A DNA stretch of 64,000 nucleotides from Fistulifera solaris (lineage: Eukaryota > Bacillariophyta > Bacillariophyceae > Naviculales > Stauroneidaceae): contig AP026149.1 in assembly GCA_030295235.1 (NCBI GenBank), positions 620,001 through 684,000 on the forward strand. The letters are read 5' to 3'. The first letter of the stretch is position 1, and the number at the start of each line of letters is the position of its first letter. This document shows, one piece after another, positions 43,622 through 54,661 of this stretch. A program made the translations under genes and the position numbers. The notes below the pieces were generated by a model. The model was not told where the DNA came from. It did no database searches and saw only the letters and a program-made list of their open reading frames with translations.

Positions 43622-45158
43622 ATGAGCGAAGAAGTATCGACCACGTCGGCCGCTTCGTTGGCGCTATTTCTCGGCAGTTGTGTCGCCTTTGCGTTTTGGA
43701 GGAGAAACGAGGTCGATCACAGAACCATGCTTTCCTCGAAAGAAGTGATTCTTGTGTTACGCAGACGTCTCTTTTCCAAGAGTTTGAGTCTATCCTACGA
43801 GAACTCAGACCCTCTGCTCATCGTCGAGGTAGATATTCGACATTTGCAGGTTGCAGCGTGAGACTTCCCTCTCACGTCTCTTACTCCGTATCACACAGGG
43901 CCGCGGATGTTATTTAATAGACGAACGCGGACACAAATATCTCGATACACGAAACAATGTTGCTCATGTCGGACATTCTCATCCTCATGTCGTCCAAGCG
44001 ATTCAACGCCAAGTGGCTCTCCTCAATACCAATACGCGATATTTGCACCCAACGATGACACGGCTAGCCGAACGACTCGTTCGTCTATTGCCGGATTCAC
44101 TGGAAGTCGTCTTTTTCTGTAACTCGGGAAGTGAAGCGAATGATTTAGCATTGCGTTTGGCGCGAGCTTATGCCAAGGGCAGTGAAAATACGATTGTCAT
44201 GGATCGTGCGTATCATGGTCATACACTCGGCACTTTGCAAGTGTCTCCGTACAAATACGACCACGGCAGTGAAAGTATTCACACAAACCCGTCCCACTAT
44301 TATAAAGTACCGTGTCCTGACACGTATCGAGGTGTACATCGAGATCTAGTTACAGCAGGAACTATGTATGCCAAATACGTACAGGAGGCTTGTCATCACT
44401 TTCAGTCGAAAGGCGAAAAGATCCGTGCATGGATTGTGGAAGGCGGAATGAGCGTGGCGGGCGTCATATTGCCTCCCAAAGGGTACCTTTCGGTGTGTGC
44501 GGAAGCGGTCCGTGCCGCCGGTGGACTCTACATTGCCGATGAGGTACAAACGGGGTTTGGTCGACTGGGGTCTTGTTTGTGGGCCTTCCAACACAACGAT
44601 CCCGCAATCACACCGGATATTGTGACAGTGGGCAAACCATTTGGAAATGGAATGCCCTTGGCCGCCATAGTAACGACTCGTAAGGTTGCCAGTGCATTTG
44701 AGAAGTGCGGAATCGAATATTTCAAAACATTTGGTGGCAATCCCGTTTGTGCTGCGGCCGGAGTCGCTGTCCTGGATGTTTTGGAGAAAGAGAATCTTCA
44801 ACAGAATGCCTTGGAAGTCGGAATGTATCTGAAACAGCAATTCGAATTATTACAGTCAACAATCGAGCTCATTGGAGATGTGCGCGGCTCGGGTTTATTT
44901 TTGGGAGTCGAGTTGGTCCGCGACAGGTCATCGTTGGAACCTGCAACAGCAGAAGCTTCTTTCATTTGTTCGATTCTTAAATCAAAGTATCACATTTTGA
45001 CAAGTATTGACGGACAGTATGACAACGTGATTGTTATAAAACCTCCCATGGTATTTTCGAAGACGAACGCGGTCGAGTTCATTGCCTCTTTCCGGCAAGC
45101 TGTACTGTTAGATCTACCGGCAGTGGATCTCACGAAAACGAGTTTCACTCCTACATAG
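43622..45158 (+). CDS. Class III PLP-dependent aminotransferase, ETNPPL/AGXT2-like
   Basis: Two exons, 43622-43828 and 43899-45158; the 70-nt intron (GTAGAT...ACACAG) joins [13 protein letters not shown] in phase 0, for 488 residues. The fold-type I core includes [64 protein letters not shown] and [15 protein letters not shown], where the Lys binds PLP. The GKPFGNG version of the lysine motif and the AHVGHSHP start are those of ethanolamine-phosphate phospho-lyase and alanine-glyoxylate aminotransferase 2-like enzymes. The N-terminus has a hydrophobic helix ([17 protein letters not shown]), so membrane anchoring or ER entry is possible. Substrate choice between phosphoethanolamine, 5-phosphohydroxylysine and others is not settled. 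Confidence 0.9.
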
Positions 45159-45512
45159 CAATGTGGAACGCGTGAGAAACTTTGCGGCAAAGCAAGACAC
45201 AGCACGTCGCTTCTTCTTTCTATTGGATGACCAGTGGTGAAAAGCTGAACGTCTTTTGACAATCTACGTTTCGTTTCGTTTCGTTTTCAAAGCGAATGAC
45301 GATTTGTGCAGGATCTGAAACAGATCGGAAAGTGTTAAAACAAGATCTCTATTTTGCAGTTTTGTTTGTGGTCTGTGCAACGTTCATACTGTATGCTAGC
45401 AAGAGTGAATCTGATTTGCCAAACCCTTTGAAGGTACATAGATCAACGCATAGTTGCGTTAAATTTCGTTGTAGCTTCTCTTCATTCTCAAAGTTCGACG
45501 GCGAATGCGGTC
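45159..45512. other. Intergenic region between convergent genes
   Basis: About 350 bases between the 3' ends of the aminotransferase and sulfotransferase-like genes. A tandem CGTTT repeat lies at about 45268-45287. The 77-codon ORF starting at 45296 is not supported. Confidence 0.5.
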
Positions 45513-46901
45513 CTATGCAAATCCAGTGACAAACTCATTGCCCAATCTCTTCAGTACGTCGGACCAATCGGTCATTCCCTCCAACAAACGATCCGTATCG
45601 ACACGACAAAATTGATTCGATTGCACCAGCTTTTCAAAACTGGCCTTCACAGCGTCAATATCAGCATATTCTGGTGCGTAATACTGCTCCCAGTGAATAC
45701 TTTCTTGCAACAACTCTTCCAACTCTTTCGCTGAGGGACAGATGAGTGGCATGTTGGTAATGGTCATGTTCAGATTGGTCAAATTATAAACAATATCATG
45801 ACGCATGACATTGGTCGTATCAAAGATACCTTTTTCAGCCGCCGCATACACAATATTATCAAAGAAATATTCCAATCCACTTCTCGCATTGGCGTGGATT
45901 TCTCTTCCTTGCGTTCGATAGTACTCACACGAAGTCGTAGCATGGGGCAACGCGTCACAAACAAACTGCTCGGTAATCTTTTGCGTCGGATGGTGCATAT
46001 TAAGCACTGTGACACTGACATTCAAATCATACCACTGCGCCAAATCGTCCGGTAGGTAATGCGATCGGAGTCCGAAACGTTCGTGTTTTCGCAACAGCAT
46101 GACTTCGTTCCACGAATCCAGTGCTTCTCCGCCTTCGTGCGGCCACAGTTGTCGTTCTCGTAATTCGTAGTCGCGTTGTTTGCGGGCACTGATGAGCCAT
46201 TCATGAAATCGACGGTAAACCGCCACGACCGAGACGTCCCAGCGCTCTTGGAGAAAGGGCATGAAATCCTGTTGCACGCGTTCGACGGCCTCGAGATCCC
46301 AAATGGCTTTCGAATAGACTTCTTCGGACAATAATATGTTTTTCCCGCGCCAGCGTTCATCATCGAGCAATCGTAAGAAGCGTTGATAACACGGATGTTT
46401 TGGTTTTTCGCGTAGTTTGTAAGGACAATACAGTAAGACTTCTTGCAGTGCCCTCAAAAAGGTGTATCGTCCCAAGTATATGTAATTGTCGGCTTTGAAT
46501 GTATGTTTTCTAAATTTGTAAAAAAAGTCTTTCTGTAATGTCGTGGAAGCTGTCTTTTCCGGGCCGATATGAATGACAAGATGCGGTTTTGTTGCGTAGG
46601 TCGTTGTTGTGTTGTGTATTGTTGTATATAGCGGAAGATCGGAGGACGATGAGGATTCATTATAATCGCCTTCGGATGGGAAAGAATCATCATCTGATGG
46701 ATAAATCGAAGAGTTCTTTAGCGTTTGTACAGGTATCATAGATGAAACGGCTTCGATTGTTGCGATTTCCGCTTGTAGTGGAAGTGATGAAGGAATTTCG
46801 ATCCTATTAAATACATTCCAGGTAATACTGGTTACCCAAAGAGCTGCTATTCCTACCAGAAGACGAAATGTCGTGAAGACTTGTTTTATTCTTGGTTTCA
46901 T
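45513..46901 (-). CDS. Type II membrane sulfotransferase-like protein
   Basis: About 462 residues from the ATG at 46901, which places one helix (FRLLVGIAALWVTSITW) near the N-terminus, the Golgi type II layout; the frame is open to an earlier ATG at 47078. After a Ser/Thr/Asp-rich stem comes HLVIHIGPEKTASTTLQ, which resembles the 5'-phosphosulfate-binding P-loop of PAPS-dependent sulfotransferases. Later VSVVAVYRRFHEWLISARKQ resembles the 3'-phosphate-binding strand-helix with an Arg and Ser. Several N-glycosylation sequons fit a luminal domain. The likely role is sulfation of cell-surface polysaccharide or protein (inference). The frame is intact. Confidence 0.78.
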   Translation of the reverse strand: MKPRIKQVFTTFRLLVGIAALWVTSITWNVFNRIEIPSSLPLQAEIATIEAVSSMIPVQTLKNSSIYPSDDDSFPSEGDYNESSSSSDLPLYTTIHNTTTTYATKPHLVIHIGPEKTASTTLQKDFFYKFRKHTFKADNYIYLGRYTFLRALQEVLLYCPYKLREKPKHPCYQRFLRLLDDERWRGKNILLSEEVYSKAIWDLEAVERVQQDFMPFLQERWDVSVVAVYRRFHEWLISARKQRDYELRERQLWPHEGGEALDSWNEVMLLRKHERFGLRSHYLPDDLAQWYDLNVSVTVLNMHHPTQKITEQFVCDALPHATTSCEYYRTQGREIHANARSGLEYFFDNIVYAAAEKGIFDTTNVMRHDIVYNLTNLNMTITNMPLICPSAKELEELLQESIHWEQYYAPEYADIDAVKASFEKLVQSNQFCRVDTDRLLEGMTDWSDVLKRLGNEFVTGFA

Positions 46902-47469
46902 GGTTAGTTGTTGATGTAAAGCAATAGATAGAATTGGAATGGAATGGAATTGCCGGTCTTCGCAAAGATTGCGGCAGTTGAAGCGTTTTGTGGTGATGCA
47001 GGCAATGGGCAATGCCACTGTCGTTTCTTGCTTTCTCTGTTCATCCACTTTTTGTTGCAGTATGTCGTTGAAAGTCACGTCTGTTTACGTTTTGTGTAAT
47101 CAGGGTCATTCTGTCGTTGGTCATTGATGACTGCTCTGTCTGTACTCAAAATCGACTTGTTTCTACTTTAGGGTTTAGGATGAAGACACTCCCACCTCCC
47201 ACAACCGTAACTTTAACATTAATCCTTTTCATCTCAATGACGACTCAACTCGATTCCAGTCCCGTTGACGCTGGACTTACGTCATCCGTCTGTCCTACGT
47301 TGTTGTCGTGCGCACCTTTGGCTCGCGCATCATCCAATTTTCGCATTCCGATGATGCGCACTCGCGATCTCTCTCTTTTTTTGTTGCTGTGTTGTTTTTG
47401 TTTTCTCTCGATGATCGAGTTCGCAACACAACATCGCGGTGTATTTCAATTACGCTTACTTCAAATATC
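46902..47469. other. Divergent intergenic region
   Basis: About 570 bases between the sulfotransferase-like and RpiA genes; both may start upstream of my chosen ATGs, because open frames continue. Pyrimidine-rich stretch at about 47370-47410. No gene recognised. Confidence 0.45.
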
Positions 47470-48299
47470 ATGCGTATTTCCTTTGCTTCGACTCTTCTCT
47501 TGGCTTCCACTGCCAGCGCTTTCACACACATTCATTCTCGTCCTACCTTTTCCACTCGAATCATGGCAACTTCCCAAGAGGAATTGAAGAAACTCGTCGG
47601 TTACAAAGCCGTCGATGATTATGTCAAAAGCGGTATGGTTGTTGGTTTAGGGACTGGTAGTACGGCTTATTATGCCGTCGAACGAGTTGGCGAAAAACTC
47701 AAATCCGGTGAACTAAAAGACATTCTCGCTATTCCAACCTCCGTGCGTACCAAAGAGCAAGCCGAATCACTCGGCATTCCTCTCGTCACTTTGGACACAC
47801 ATTCCAAATTAGATGTCGCCATTGATGGAGCCGATGAAGTTGATCCGGAATTGAATCTCACCAAAGGTGGTGGCGGTGCCTTATTCCGTGAAAAGATTGT
47901 CGAAGTCTGTGCCGACAAGTTTATTGTCATTGTGGATGAATCCAAATTGTGTGACGGCTTGGGACCGGGATTTCCCATTCCAGTCGAAATTGTACCCTTT
48001 GTCACGAACACACGATGCGCATGATTGGTGACTTGCCGTCCTGTAAAGGAAAGTGCAAGCCCGTGTTGCGTTTGGGCAGTGCGGCTAACAACAAAGCCGA
48101 CGGAGACGAACCGGCGGTCACGGACAATGGAAATTACATTGTGGATTTGCATTTTGAAGAACCGATCAAAGATCCGATGACCATGGGAAAAGAAATTAAG
48201 AATGTTGTTGGTGTTGTGGAACACGGTTTGTTCTGTGGTATGTCGACGGCGGTCATTATTGCGGGGTCGGATGGTATTTCGGTCAAGGAGGCCAAGTAA
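47470..48299 (+). CDS. RPI: Plastid ribose-5-phosphate isomerase A (one apparent frameshift)
   Basis: Ribose-5-phosphate isomerase interconverts ribulose-5-P and ribose-5-P in the Calvin cycle and pentose phosphate pathway. The presequence is a signal peptide ending ASTASA-FTHIHSR, a textbook ASAF-type diatom plastid signal, so I start at ATG 47470 although the frame is open to 47308. Family motifs: VVGLGTGSTAYYAVE, DVAIDGADEVDPELNLTKGGG (catalytic Asp region), FIVIVDESK, and near the end VVGVVEHGLFCGMSTAVI. The frame breaks near 48004-48007, where one missing G would turn VTN into VTEHTMRMIGDLPSCKG. The repaired protein is 276 residues, normal for preprotein plus RpiA. Confidence 0.94.
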
Positions 48300-48384
48300 C
48301 TTTAGTATGCGCAATCAAATGATAATGATAACAATGATAATAAAGCGACGTCGCTTTAGCACCATAAGTTTATGCTATAGCGGA

Positions 48385-49627
48385 TTACTTGGCCTTTTTG
48401 GTTGGCAACGCCATACTGCTCGTCCGCCTTCGTTGTAAGAGATGCAAGAGCAATCGACTCGATTCATCGGGGACTCCCGGCAAACAGTGATGCAAGCAAT
48501 CGCCATCCGTACTCACTGCACCAATGCGCAGACCCAGTTGTTGAATGTACCAATGATAGGTATCTAAAAACTCCAGTTGCTGTGATGGACCCAAAACTTG
48601 TTGCAAGGTATATTCAACTAAAGCATTTTGAGCACGAAAATTCCACCAGTGAAACTTCTTTCGTTTCTCGTCGGCCATGTACCACGGCAAGGACTCCACA
48701 TGCTGTTCTATTTTTGTTAGCAAAGAAGATGAATCGTTTTTGGAATCTAAGTAGGGAACCGGAAATGTTTCACATTGCGGTATACCAGGTGCCGTTGTAC
48801 GCCAAATGAAGACACGGTCGTCGTCCTGCTCGAGCCATGTTCGAAACAACGGTAATACTTGTTGCAATTGTGGAAAGAAAACATCATCTGGATCATACCA
48901 AGCCCCACGATTCACTACGAGGATAGCGGGTTGATACTGATCGATCATTTGTTGTACTCCGGCGAGTGCTAATTTGTTGTTGCGACTCCAAAAGATGGTG
49001 GTGTTTTGACAGCATTTGAATTCTTCCAGTATTTTACGCTCTACGGTGGGTTCTGCTTTCAGCAAGTACTTCTTTTCAATCAAGACGAGTGAGAAAGAAA
49101 GCATTTCGGCGACGATAAGACTACTTTCCATCTCGGAAAAAAAGAGGTACGTACCAAGGACCGAAAGATTTGCCACGAAATGGAGTCACCAATGAATCCC
49201 AATGTCTTGTGTTCCAATGCTTCACACAGTATTGCGGGATCCCATTCGATTAATTGACACGAGTCGTCGTCAACATTCCATTGTGTGGGATAATATCCCT
49301 TTCCGTTCTTGTAATACGTTTCTTCCCATGAAGTTGAACGATACCGTAATGGCTGGGTAGGATTGTACGTCCAAAATCCTTGCTGTACTTGTTCACGCGA
49401 ACAATAGGACAGAATTGAAGGAGCAGTTGCAGCTACAGTTGGAAAAGATACGTTTTCCAAGTTGGTCGTTGCATGCAAAATGACTCGTCCTTTTTGGGAT
49501 CGATCAAACGATATTGTTTCGCCAGGAAGAAAGGAAACAGAATGCCAATCAGAACGGTTCCCGCAATCACCCCTAACGTCAGAACAGTTTTACGTTTTAC
49601 TTATAGAGGGTGCGAATTATCGTTCAT
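48385..49627 (-). CDS. PC-esterase/TBL-like type II membrane protein (two apparent frameshifts)
   Basis: About 400 residues, rebuilt by adding one base at the A7 run 49137-49143 and one at the T5 run 49491-49495. An N-terminal helix (LGVIAGTVLIGILFPFFLA) precedes a luminal domain. LGFIGDSISWQIFRSL is the GDS motif of SGNH/PC-esterases (plant trichome birefringence-like and fungal Cas1p O-acetyltransferases), and the C-terminal DGDCLHHCLPGVPDESSRLL supplies the matching DxxH-type segment with neighbouring Cys. The role is probably O-acetylation or esterification of surface glycans (inference). The start is unclear: from the ATG at 49627 a TAA follows after eight codons in the same frame, so another base error or a different start is needed. 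Confidence 0.72.
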
Positions 49628-49883
49628 TGTGAATTGTGACTAATACAACTTCTGAGAGACACCGGAGTAGCTGAGTAATTACAGTGCGTGGTAGTGTAGG
49701 GTGGAGTATGTTTGGTTTTTGGCTGTTTACGCCGGTCAACGAAGGGACGACGACTCGTGACTTGATGAATGATACACGAACTCAATAATCGTTTTTTCAC
49801 TTATAACAGCGCGTTGTCTCCTTTTTCTCTCATGTCCGACGCCGTTGACTCATTTATTGCTTCTGATGACAATCATTCACACG

Positions 49884-51560
49884 ATGGAAGACGATGAAAA
49901 CGACGCATCGCAATATGACAAAGAAGAGGGAGAACTCGGACAAGACGAAATCGGTCATGACGAAGAGGAATTGTTGTTGTTAGTTTCGTCGTCGCGCAAG
50001 GATGATACAAAACAGACACCTATTCATTGTCGCAGTCGCTCCACTGTACAGACGTTACTTCTCGTCTGGGTGATCACTGCAATTCTATTTTATGAAATAG
50101 GCCAATGGAAGTGTCAAACAAGATCCAAGAATAATCATTCAACAACATTTCACGAAGCAACAACAATATCACACAATATCACCAACAACAATCACTTTCA
50201 TGACAATACCGAATATCCACTCGATCAACCATTTTCACCGTTTGGAATAGACCGCAAAGACTATCGTCGTGTTTGTGCCCATGTACACTCATCAGAATTG
50301 TGCTTAACACTCCGTTTTCCGTTTGCGGTCGAACCACAAGACCCACAGTTCGAATATCCACATCCAGTCCAGGAACGCATGTACGATTTGGACGCTACTA
50401 TGCACACACTGGATGGTGCCGATTTGATTCAGTGTCGACAGGATACGGCAGCAGAAATGACGAATATGAATGAGAAAGTCGTCACGTGTCTCGAACGATG
50501 GACACTCACGCAAACCAATCCGAGCAACACGGTTGTCGGTGTGTGGACCCGGACGGAACTGAAACCCACTCGAGGAGAAACAGACTTTTATGGTGTACAA
50601 TTGTCGGAAGAGCAAGGGCAACGGATCGATGACTTTTTTAAAAGTCATGTCATTGTGGTATTGGGGGCTTCGCCCACTCCAGCCGTCACGGAATGTCTCT
50701 CCTCTTTGTTCGGACGTTGTCGGAACGGAGGAATCAAACCTCTTTCGAGTCTTTGTGAAGGTCACTATAGAATGTTGCAGGATCGGGATTTGGGAAATCT
50801 GTATACATACGGAACCCTTCCAGAAAATGAGACATTTATCGGCGTCATGGGCTATTATCCAAATGATGACAATCACGGACGCCACCATTCTCTTTCGGTC
50901 AAAGATATTCCCGAGCTCATCCGAGGACCCGATTTTCAGCGTCCCAACTCTCTAATAAAGCGAAAGCTATCGTTCATTATTGATCATCCGATCGCGCACG
51001 TGCAAAATGAGAACATGATTGTGGAGGAATGGAACACCATTGCCGCAATTCAACAGGGGTATCCGCAACAAATCATGAATATTTATTCTCCCGAGGGACG
51101 AAAGATTTTGAGCGAGGCAGGTTGGGAGCCAGGACATGTCATTGCTTTTGACGGTATTCCTCAGTTCAATCCGTCAAAAACAGGAGCATTCGATTGGAGC
51201 CTAAAGACAATCAGGAAGGAGGAGAAATTCATCGCTAATAAAGGATATGATGGTTGGATGGAAGATTATGGTACCAAATGCCGTGGTCCGTTGCCACCGC
51301 AGTCCGCGCTCAAGAAAGTGAATGAGCTCGCTCGAGAGGGCTATCAAAACGCGGGGCTAGATCCGAACTTTTATGGTCGTACTTGGGAGTTCGCCAATCA
51401 ATTTTGGTTTGCCGTGAAAGGATGGACGAAAGACAAGGGGTTGGATTGCACCCATGCCAAACAAAATGGAACGGGATTGTCGTGTGTTCACAAATACTTT
51501 TTGCAACTAATGATTGATGATCACTATCGGACCATTGAGGAACGTCGAGAAATCAGATGA
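49884..51560 (+). CDS. Type II membrane protein of unknown function
   Basis: I do not recognise the family. The product is about 558 residues: an acidic cytoplasmic N-terminus, one anchor helix (TVQTLLLVWVITAILFYEIG), an Asn/His/Thr-rich stem, then a luminal domain of about 400 residues. Features seen include VIVVLGASPTPAVTECLSS, PSLIKRKLSFIIDHP-like charged strands, DPNFYGRTWEFANQFWFAVK and paired cysteines (LDCTHAK, LSCVHKYF). A modification enzyme of the secretory pathway is possible, since it diverges from a PC-esterase-like gene and part of the sequence resembles SGNH-type architecture, but catalytic residues are not evident. An ATG at 49832 lies in another frame; if a base is missing, the N-terminus would be longer. 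Confidence 0.7.
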   Translation: MEDDENDASQYDKEEGELGQDEIGHDEEELLLLVSSSRKDDTKQTPIHCRSRSTVQTLLLVWVITAILFYEIGQWKCQTRSKNNHSTTFHEATTISHNITNNNHFHDNTEYPLDQPFSPFGIDRKDYRRVCAHVHSSELCLTLRFPFAVEPQDPQFEYPHPVQERMYDLDATMHTLDGADLIQCRQDTAAEMTNMNEKVVTCLERWTLTQTNPSNTVVGVWTRTELKPTRGETDFYGVQLSEEQGQRIDDFFKSHVIVVLGASPTPAVTECLSSLFGRCRNGGIKPLSSLCEGHYRMLQDRDLGNLYTYGTLPENETFIGVMGYYPNDDNHGRHHSLSVKDIPELIRGPDFQRPNSLIKRKLSFIIDHPIAHVQNENMIVEEWNTIAAIQQGYPQQIMNIYSPEGRKILSEAGWEPGHVIAFDGIPQFNPSKTGAFDWSLKTIRKEEKFIANKGYDGWMEDYGTKCRGPLPPQSALKKVNELAREGYQNAGLDPNFYGRTWEFANQFWFAVKGWTKDKGLDCTHAKQNGTGLSCVHKYFLQLMIDDHYRTIEERREIR

Positions 51561-51998
51561 CGAGATTAGGTAATTTTAGACTTTATCATAACATTTTTGC
51601 ACAATTTTGGAGCAATTTCTTACCGGCGTAGTGAGTAGTGATGTCGTCCAACTCAGTTAAAACTTAGTCCCTAGATTTTTCGGGTTTCGTTCTTCTAATA
51701 AGCTATTGTATCGTTGGTATCGTCTCTGATGGCATTACCGTGTTGAGTGAATTGCGTTAGTTGCCTTCCAGGGAGAAAGATGGATCGATTCCATTATTCA
51801 GTATTTACCGCTAGGTCTCAAATAGGAGTAGAATAAAGAGAAGCGAAAAGCGGATTTCCCCCGACTCCATGGATTGTGCAATCCCGAGCGAAAATGCAGC
51901 AAAACTACAAAGTACGTAATGCAAGCAAACTGGTAAGAAGCAAGTCATCTTCTTTCGTCACAGATAACAAATATCATTATTCACAAACGAAACATAAA
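51561..51998. other. Intergenic stretch
   Basis: About 440 bases. Short ORFs without recognisable features. Nothing else seen. Confidence 0.45.
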
Positions 51999-52779
51999 AT
52001 GAGCAACAAAGAAAAACTTTCTGGAACTCATTCCGCAGGAATCGGCACCCAGGCTTCATCCGATCGACCGGGATTATCGTGAAAGCACCTGTCCGGTCTA
52101 CCGGATGATGATTCGGTGTCCTTCGCATGTTCGTGATCTTTATCAAAGCAAACAAGACCGTCCTACAGTGATTCAAACAGATAATGAAACCTTGATCTAT
52201 GTTGGGTGGTGTCTTTCGGTGAATCATGGGAATGACTATTTACTTATCATCGACTGGAACGTAGATCAGAAAAATGTAACCTGTCGAATCATAGGTCCTT
52301 CGAAAGAAGCTGTATTTGAAACCGCAATTATGATTGACAATCTACCATCGACGGATTTGAATCGCTTTCAAATTCATACTCGTGATGCATTCCCAACAAT
52401 CGACTTATTTCGTTGGTTTCACGCAAACTATACATCAACCCATTTTTCATTTGAATTCGTTTCACGCCGCTCAGAATATTTAGGCATCCGGCGTACTTCG
52501 GAAGGTTGTGTCATGATAACTTCTTGCAACGCTTTTACCAGCTATTGCGAAAATGACAAATCTCTGAGAAGCATTTTTCTGCCATTGCTGGTGAACGGAA
52601 AGTCGGTCAATAATTTTCACTTTATCTCGTCGTTTCTGGAACAGAATGTCGATTCCCTGTGTGAACTCCTACAGCTTGTACTTGACACTGTTGAGCCGGC
52701 GCTCAAGCGAGCGAGAAAAGACGAGGAGAACGTGAAAGGTGGTTTGATTGGGAATAACACCACGCAGCGCAATATCTGA
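51999..52779 (+). CDS. Unknown 259-residue protein (one apparent frameshift)
   Basis: No family recognised. Removing one T from the TTT at 52018-52020 joins the ATG at 51999 (MSNKEKL) to LELIPQESAPRLHPIDRDYR and the long downstream frame. The product is soluble and of mixed composition, with YVGWCLSVNHGNDYLLIIDW, FRWFHANYTSTHFSFEFVS and a helical, charged end (LLQLVLDTVEPALKRARKDE). No signal peptide, membrane helix or metal site is evident. Composition and codon use look like a real gene and not like the non-coding block that follows. The long downstream frame also has its own ATG at 52105, so a shorter protein is possible. Confidence 0.6.
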
Positions 52780-54661
52780 TACATCGTGCATGTGCGACCA
52801 AGCTGCGATCATCAAATAATACAGACATGTTGCTTTAATGGTTGCTGTTAAGAGTTGGAAGAGCACATTGAATGATAAAAGTGCGCAGTAATTAATGGTT
52901 GTTTGGTCGCACGAGAGTGCTGATTGTTTACCAGTAGGGAATTCTCCTATTGGAATGTCTACTTAACTAAATGTTACCAAATTTTCTTTTTGTTTTTTTT
53001 GCTATACGACTGTTTATTTTACTTTTATTTTTGCTTCAGACTGATCTTATTGGCCAGCTTTGGCTGGCGCAGTCTCAGTCTTTTGACTGACACTGTGTGG
53101 AAGAGAGCTTACACTTTTGTGATCCATTTTCCACCTTTTTTAGGCGCCGCCCTTTGTCGGACGGGGGACGCGTATGCTTAAAATGCAATCAAACAACCCA
53201 ATTGGGGTCGGGTAGAGCGAGCCTTCTCGATGCAGGGACTTGGCCCAAACACGGGGCCGCCACCTCAAGGTATGCCTTCTCAGTCGACTTTTGTCGCCGG
53301 GGTCATCCTTCGGGTGGAATTTCTACCATGCTGCCTTAATATGGAGCTAACCTCTTCCAGCTGGTTTTCAGCCGGCCCTCCTTTGGCGGGGGTCGGCCGC
53401 CAATTCTGGGGGACGCCACCGGGATAGGTATGGTCATCGCAATCGGTCGTATCGGTCCTCCTTTGAGGCCGTCGCCGTTGGTGCCATCCTCCTCTGTCGT
53501 GGAATTTCCATGGCAACTTTACGGAATGATCGCATACCAGGTCGTCACCGTGGATTTATTGTGCTTGGAGTTTTTCCTCCAGCACGACACCATCTTTGGG
53601 TGTCGAGTAAGCGTCTCTCCTCTTACTTCCGCACCCTGCCACGCATACGCTGGTACCAGCTCTGAAGTTACCCTCAGACCGCACTTTGACTATGGTCTTT
53701 GCCATGGCCCTTCGAAAAGAGAATAAAGGCGAGGAGCGGTGAAGGCACCGAGGCACAGCACATCACTCATTCCTTGACACAGAGAACTTGAGGCGAGGAG
53801 CGGTGAAGGCCTCAGGGCTCAGCACATCACTCGGCCTCTCTCCAGAGCAAGAGAAGGACGGAGGCTTCAAGGCACACGCGATTTCTCTTGCTCGCATTGT
53901 GGTAGGGGGCTACTCCGCAGGGTCCGTGCACTACCCGTCGGTAAGGTGTGGTTCCCTGCGGACGAAGATCATTGTAATATCTGACTGCAATAAGCAAATG
54001 AGAAACAAGAGCAAGGTGAGCAAGTGACAAGATGCACTGCTTCGTTAGTGACAAATCGCACTTCGTGTGTGATTTGACACAACGTGCGATTTGTGAGACG
54101 AAAAGAGGATGCAAATGATAAATGGTTGATTGTCGAGTGAGTCGTGCGGAGAGCGGTTTTCGCGGCCGTTTCCGTTTTCGCGACCAGTTTTCGATCGCCA
54201 ATTTGCATCTCCGACGAAACCGGGATTGATAGCTAGCAAGGTAAACCCGAAACAAAAATCAAACGAGTTAATAATAGTCATCAAGATCATGACGAAGGTC
54301 GAGAATGTTGATGTGTTTGTTTTATTCCAATTCCGCAAGCATTTCGCACTCTATACTGTGATGCGTCTTGAAGCAACAGCTATTTCGTACTACCTGGTAC
54401 TTATGAAGCTTGAAAGTACCAGTTTCAGGTCTAACAAAATCGGAACGGTATATCCCCTATAGCAGGCGAACCGTTCAAAAGAACTATCAATTTAAGTGTA
54501 GCTGGTCTATGAGTCCCTTTTATGATGATGATTCATGGATTGACAGTCAATCACGAGCCAGTATTTTCTACTCCGGAGTACCTGGTATAATTTCTCAATT
54601 TAGAGTATTTGTTAAGAAGAGGTTCATAAACAGTTTTATTCTAAAAATTGGTAGGTGGCAA
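52780..54661. other. Long non-coding region with a GC-rich, repeat-bearing block
   Basis: About 1.9 kb without a supportable gene. The part from about 53140 to 53960 is clearly richer in G and C than its flanks and shows short Pro/Gly/Arg-rich ORFs in several frames that do not connect into one product. It may be a decayed gene or transposable-element debris. GTAC-type motifs occur at about 54388-54400. Confidence 0.55.
53727..53832. repeat. Two-copy tandem repeat, 64-nt period
   Basis: AGGCGAGGAGCGGTGAAGGC occurs at 53727-53746 and again exactly at 53791-53810; AGCACATCACTC follows at matching distance in both (53757-53768 and 53821-53832). The intervening bases differ. This is the 3' part of the GC-rich block. 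Confidence 0.85.

Noticed and set aside
45296-45529. 77-codon plus-strand ORF with a hydrophobic stretch
   Set aside because: It overlaps the 3' end of the sulfotransferase-like gene on the other strand, lacks family resemblance and sits between two convergent genes; probably chance.
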